This document shows, piece after piece, positions 62,100 through 64,000 of a DNA stretch of 64,000 nt. Both the position numbers and the translations under genes were made by a program. The stretch's first letter is position 1. Every line of letters begins with the position of its first letter. This DNA is from an uncultured Candidatus Melainabacteria bacterium (GTDB lineage Bacteria > Cyanobacteriota > Vampirovibrionia > Gastranaerophilales > Gastranaerophilaceae), in assembly GCA_934726055.1 (NCBI GenBank), contig CAKVCZ010000001.1, positions 1-64,000 on the forward strand. Reading direction: 5' to 3'. The notes beneath the pieces were generated by a model. The model saw only the letters and a program-made list of their open reading frames with translations. It was not told the DNA's origin and did not search any database.

Positions 62100-62235
62100 T
62101 TTAAATTTCCTTTCTTTTTTGTATTTTTCTACTCTCGTAGCTCTACAAAACTACGATAAACTTTTAACTATTTTCTGCGATAACAGACACTAAACGCTCA
62201 ACTAATTCTAAATAACAAATAATTTAACCTTGAGG

Positions 62236-62437
62236 CTAACAATACTGAAACAGGCGAAATCTCATCTTAAATGCAAAATCGTATTTATCAAATAACAAAC
62301 CCTTGAAATTGCCTTTTGAATCAATCGTCGGATTCAATATTGTTCCATGACCGATTGAATAATGTAAGTTTGTATCTTCGTTCAATTCTATATAAATTTT
62401 ATCTTTTTTAGAAAATCCCCCTTTTTATTGTATGCAT
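62236..62437 (-). pseudogene. Small frameshifted gene (phage/mobile-region like)
   Basis: ATG at 62437 has AGAAAGGA nine bases upstream. After about seven codons a GGGGG run (62417-62421) shifts the frame. Removing one base from the run gives a continuous 66-residue product including IYIELNEDTNLHYSIGHGTI and GLLFDKYDFAFKMRFR, ending at the TAG at 62236-62238. The coding quality of the second part is good, so it is either a recent pseudogene, a sequencing error or programmed slippage. The rest of the gap 62100-62554 contains only a short coding-like stretch, ELVERLVSVIAENS, near 62165-62210. Confidence 0.45.
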
Positions 62438-62554
62438 CTTTATTTTTCCTTTCTATTTTTGCCTATATAACTAAACGAGAAATAAATTTTTATGATTTAT
62501 TTCCCACTTAAAAATCTTCTTTTTTATTCATGTGATTAAAACTTGATTATAGAT

Positions 62555-63220
62555 TTACTTCCTGCGATAATAACCTCTGACCTCTGTCCCATCATCACGT
62601 GTGTAGGAACTTACCCAAATTAATTCACCCATTCTTGCTTTCTCTTCTGCTTCGAAATTTTTAGGTATTCCATAATTTTTTAATTGTTCATAAATTAAAT
62701 CTTCACTCTCCTCAAATTCTTCATTTGTCATGTTACCAATTTCTTCCGCTGTGAATATTTTATCTTCAGGAATATCTGAAGCAAATCCGGTAAATTTCCG
62801 TTTATCATTTGGTGATATTATCAATTTTCCTAATTTCATCCTTTGCATAACTTTTTTAGCTATTACATCTTCAATCTCTTCTTCTGTCATTTGTTTTAAT
62901 CTATCCTTATATTCTTTTTTTATTTCTTTTGCAATCAAACGACCTACACGATTGTTCCATTTATCCATATTCTCTTCACCTGACGGATTATTTGGATTCT
63001 GCTTTTCATGTATATCACCAGCAAATTTTGAAAAAGGAATAGAATACTTTATCGCTATATAAGCAGAACCAAAAGTATGTTTAAACGCATCTGCTTCATT
63101 ATTCCAAGTATCATTCTTACCAGTACCAATATTAAACCCATATATTTTTTGATACTTTTTTGTTTTTGCATAAAGATTTTGACTATAGTTTTTATCTATA
63201 AAATTATTTTTATCTTTCAT
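62555..63220 (-). CDS. DUF6973-like putative enzyme or toxin-domain protein
   Basis: A 221-residue soluble protein. The diagnostic-looking motifs are NNEADAFKHTFGSAYIAIK (about 40-58), AGDIHEKQNPNN and EENMDKWNNRVGR (about 80-95), matching the HxxxW/GD-HE/D-x-x-N-N-x-x-G pattern I associate with DUF6973-type domains found in polymorphic toxins and phage proteins. A Glu-rich C-terminal half (ending YTRDDGTEVRGYYRRK) follows. SD AAAGGAG. It is adjacent to a divergent membrane protein and to mobile-looking genes. Assignment by eye only. Confidence 0.6.
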   Translation of the reverse strand: MKDKNNFIDKNYSQNLYAKTKKYQKIYGFNIGTGKNDTWNNEADAFKHTFGSAYIAIKYSIPFSKFAGDIHEKQNPNNPSGEENMDKWNNRVGRLIAKEIKKEYKDRLKQMTEEEIEDVIAKKVMQRMKLGKLIISPNDKRKFTGFASDIPEDKIFTAEEIGNMTNEEFEESEDLIYEQLKNYGIPKNFEAEEKARMGELIWVSSYTRDDGTEVRGYYRRK

Positions 63221-63254
63221 TTTATTTTCTCCTTTTTTATTGTATATTTACTCT

Positions 63255-63638
63255 ATGAAAAATATTAAAAATTTAATTACAACAAACATTTATTCATTAT
63301 TTGGCATAATTTATTTTGTTTTTTTGTTATTAAACTTATTTGTTTTTTTCAATATTGTTCACCACAGCAATAACGGTGGATACGAGCTTTTTGATGCTTT
63401 GTATGGCTTTGTTATTGAATATTTAAAATACCATATTTCATTCCTTAAAATTTCATTAATATTAAATATTTTTATTCTTATAGAAACTGTTTTTCAATAC
63501 TTCAATCTAAAAGTTAATCTAAAATTTTCTAATAACAGAATTTATAACTTTATATTCTATTTTGGTCTCACAATAGGTTATTTGCCTATAGTATTTTGGA
63601 TTTTTAATTCTGTCATTAATTATTTTAGTTATCTTTAA
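63255..63638 (+). CDS. Small polytopic membrane protein of unknown function
   Basis: A 127-residue protein with three or four transmembrane helices (LFGIIYFVFLLLNLFVFFNIV, ISFLKISLILNIFILIETVF, FIFYFGLTIGYLPIVFWIF). ATG 63255 lacks a clear SD; a TTG at 63240 is also open. It is transcribed divergently from the DUF6973-like gene with a spacing of 34 bases. An immunity-type role for that neighbour is possible, but there is no direct evidence. Confidence 0.55.
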   Translation: MKNIKNLITTNIYSLFGIIYFVFLLLNLFVFFNIVHHSNNGGYELFDALYGFVIEYLKYHISFLKISLILNIFILIETVFQYFNLKVNLKFSNNRIYNFIFYFGLTIGYLPIVFWIFNSVINYFSYL

Positions 63639-63675
63639 AATATTTTTAAAATTTTTTATTATTTTAAGAATCTTG

Positions 63676-64000
63676 CTATACATTAGTGCAAATATTGATT
63701 AGATTTTTAATCACAACTTTATTGGCCAACTCTATTTTATTTCCACTAATTGCTTTATCTGAAGTTGAATCTTTACTTTTTTTGTTTGATAAAATTTGTT
63801 TAAGATTTTCAATCTTTTCGGCTGTTAAAAGATTATTAGCTTTATCCGCAACTATATCGTGAATACTTGAATATATACGATAAATCTTCGGACAAGAATC
63901 CCAATTATCTATGTTGTTTTTGTCAAAAACAAAATCCTCTGATTTTATAAATTTTACTTTTGCATTATCGTAAATAACTTGTTCTTCAACAACAAAACCT
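63676..64000 (-). CDS. C-terminal fragment of a phage-portal-like or unknown protein (cut by window edge)
   Basis: An open frame of 107 residues enters from the right edge and stops at 63676. VKFIKSEDFVFDKNNIDNWDSCPKIY-like text resembles the region of P22-type portal proteins that describes an Asp-rich loop, but the protein ends about 70 residues later, much earlier than a normal portal. The tail is rich in Lys and Asn (ILSNKKSKDSTSDKAISG). If it is a portal, it is truncated or unusual. Codon use is like the neighbours. Confidence 0.4.
   Translation of the reverse strand, partial: GFVVEEQVIYDNAKVKFIKSEDFVFDKNNIDNWDSCPKIYRIYSSIHDIVADKANNLLTAEKIENLKQILSNKKSKDSTSDKAISGNKIELANKVVIKNLINICTNV

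Noticed and set aside
1..64000. CRISPR array, insertion sequence with transposase, rRNA operon or replication origin
   Set aside because: No regularly spaced repeats, transposase motif, rRNA sequence or DnaA-box cluster was seen on either strand.

Overview
The window is AT-rich and densely coded. It suggests a non-photosynthetic relative of the cyanobacteria, most likely a gut Gastranaerophilales/Vampirovibrionia (Melainabacteria) genome. The envelope is Gram-negative (a TolC-type outer-membrane factor, a TpsB/ShlB-type outer-membrane pore, a Spy-like periplasmic protein). There is a flagellar export cluster and two prepilin-like proteins with the FTLAETLIVMG-type helix, and several proteins have no family I recognise. 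The taxonomic assignment is inference; the sequence contains no rRNA.

Left part (1-13.6 kb): a leftward type I secretion cluster (TolC, HlyB-like ABC transporter, HlyD adaptor). It leads into an RTX-like substrate gene that runs off the left edge and has a long structured leader with a C10 tract. A divergent TpsB-type pore follows, then a GH13 glucan enzyme and fabF with an acyl-CoA/acyl-ACP synthetase.

Middle part (13.6-44.9 kb): an acyltransferase, tRNA-Arg(UCU) and alaS are followed by a compact locus in which a DtxR-family metalloregulator is followed by an unknown protein, an opine-type dehydrogenase and an MFS exporter. Two near-identical palindromes lie over the probable promoter. Next come dut, a prepilin, a DUF1015 protein, a free-standing FlhA-C-like protein, a sugar nucleotidyltransferase, a candidate small RNA, YhcH, a GIY-YIG protein, a two-component pair, lepB/polyprenyl synthase/lipoate ligase, and a second prepilin. 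After these are an ECF sigma/anti-sigma/Spy-like operon with its own ECF-type promoter, an SNF symporter, csaB, eda, a CHASE2 adenylate cyclase with a small receiver, a GlmS-like isomerase-only protein and gatB.

Right part (44.9-64 kb): a GT39-like membrane protein, a three-gene operon of two large unknown proteins plus an EF-hand-bearing GH13 enzyme, a PLP decarboxylase-like enzyme, and a PilZ-flhA-flhB-fliR-fliQ-fliP flagellar export operon. These are followed by rplU-rpmA, smpB, and a terminal stretch that looks mobile or prophage-like: a frameshifted small gene, a DUF6973-like protein, a membrane protein and a truncated portal-like fragment. Two mosaic intergenic repeats about 18 kb apart (34.1-34.6 and 52.3-52.7 kb) share several blocks.
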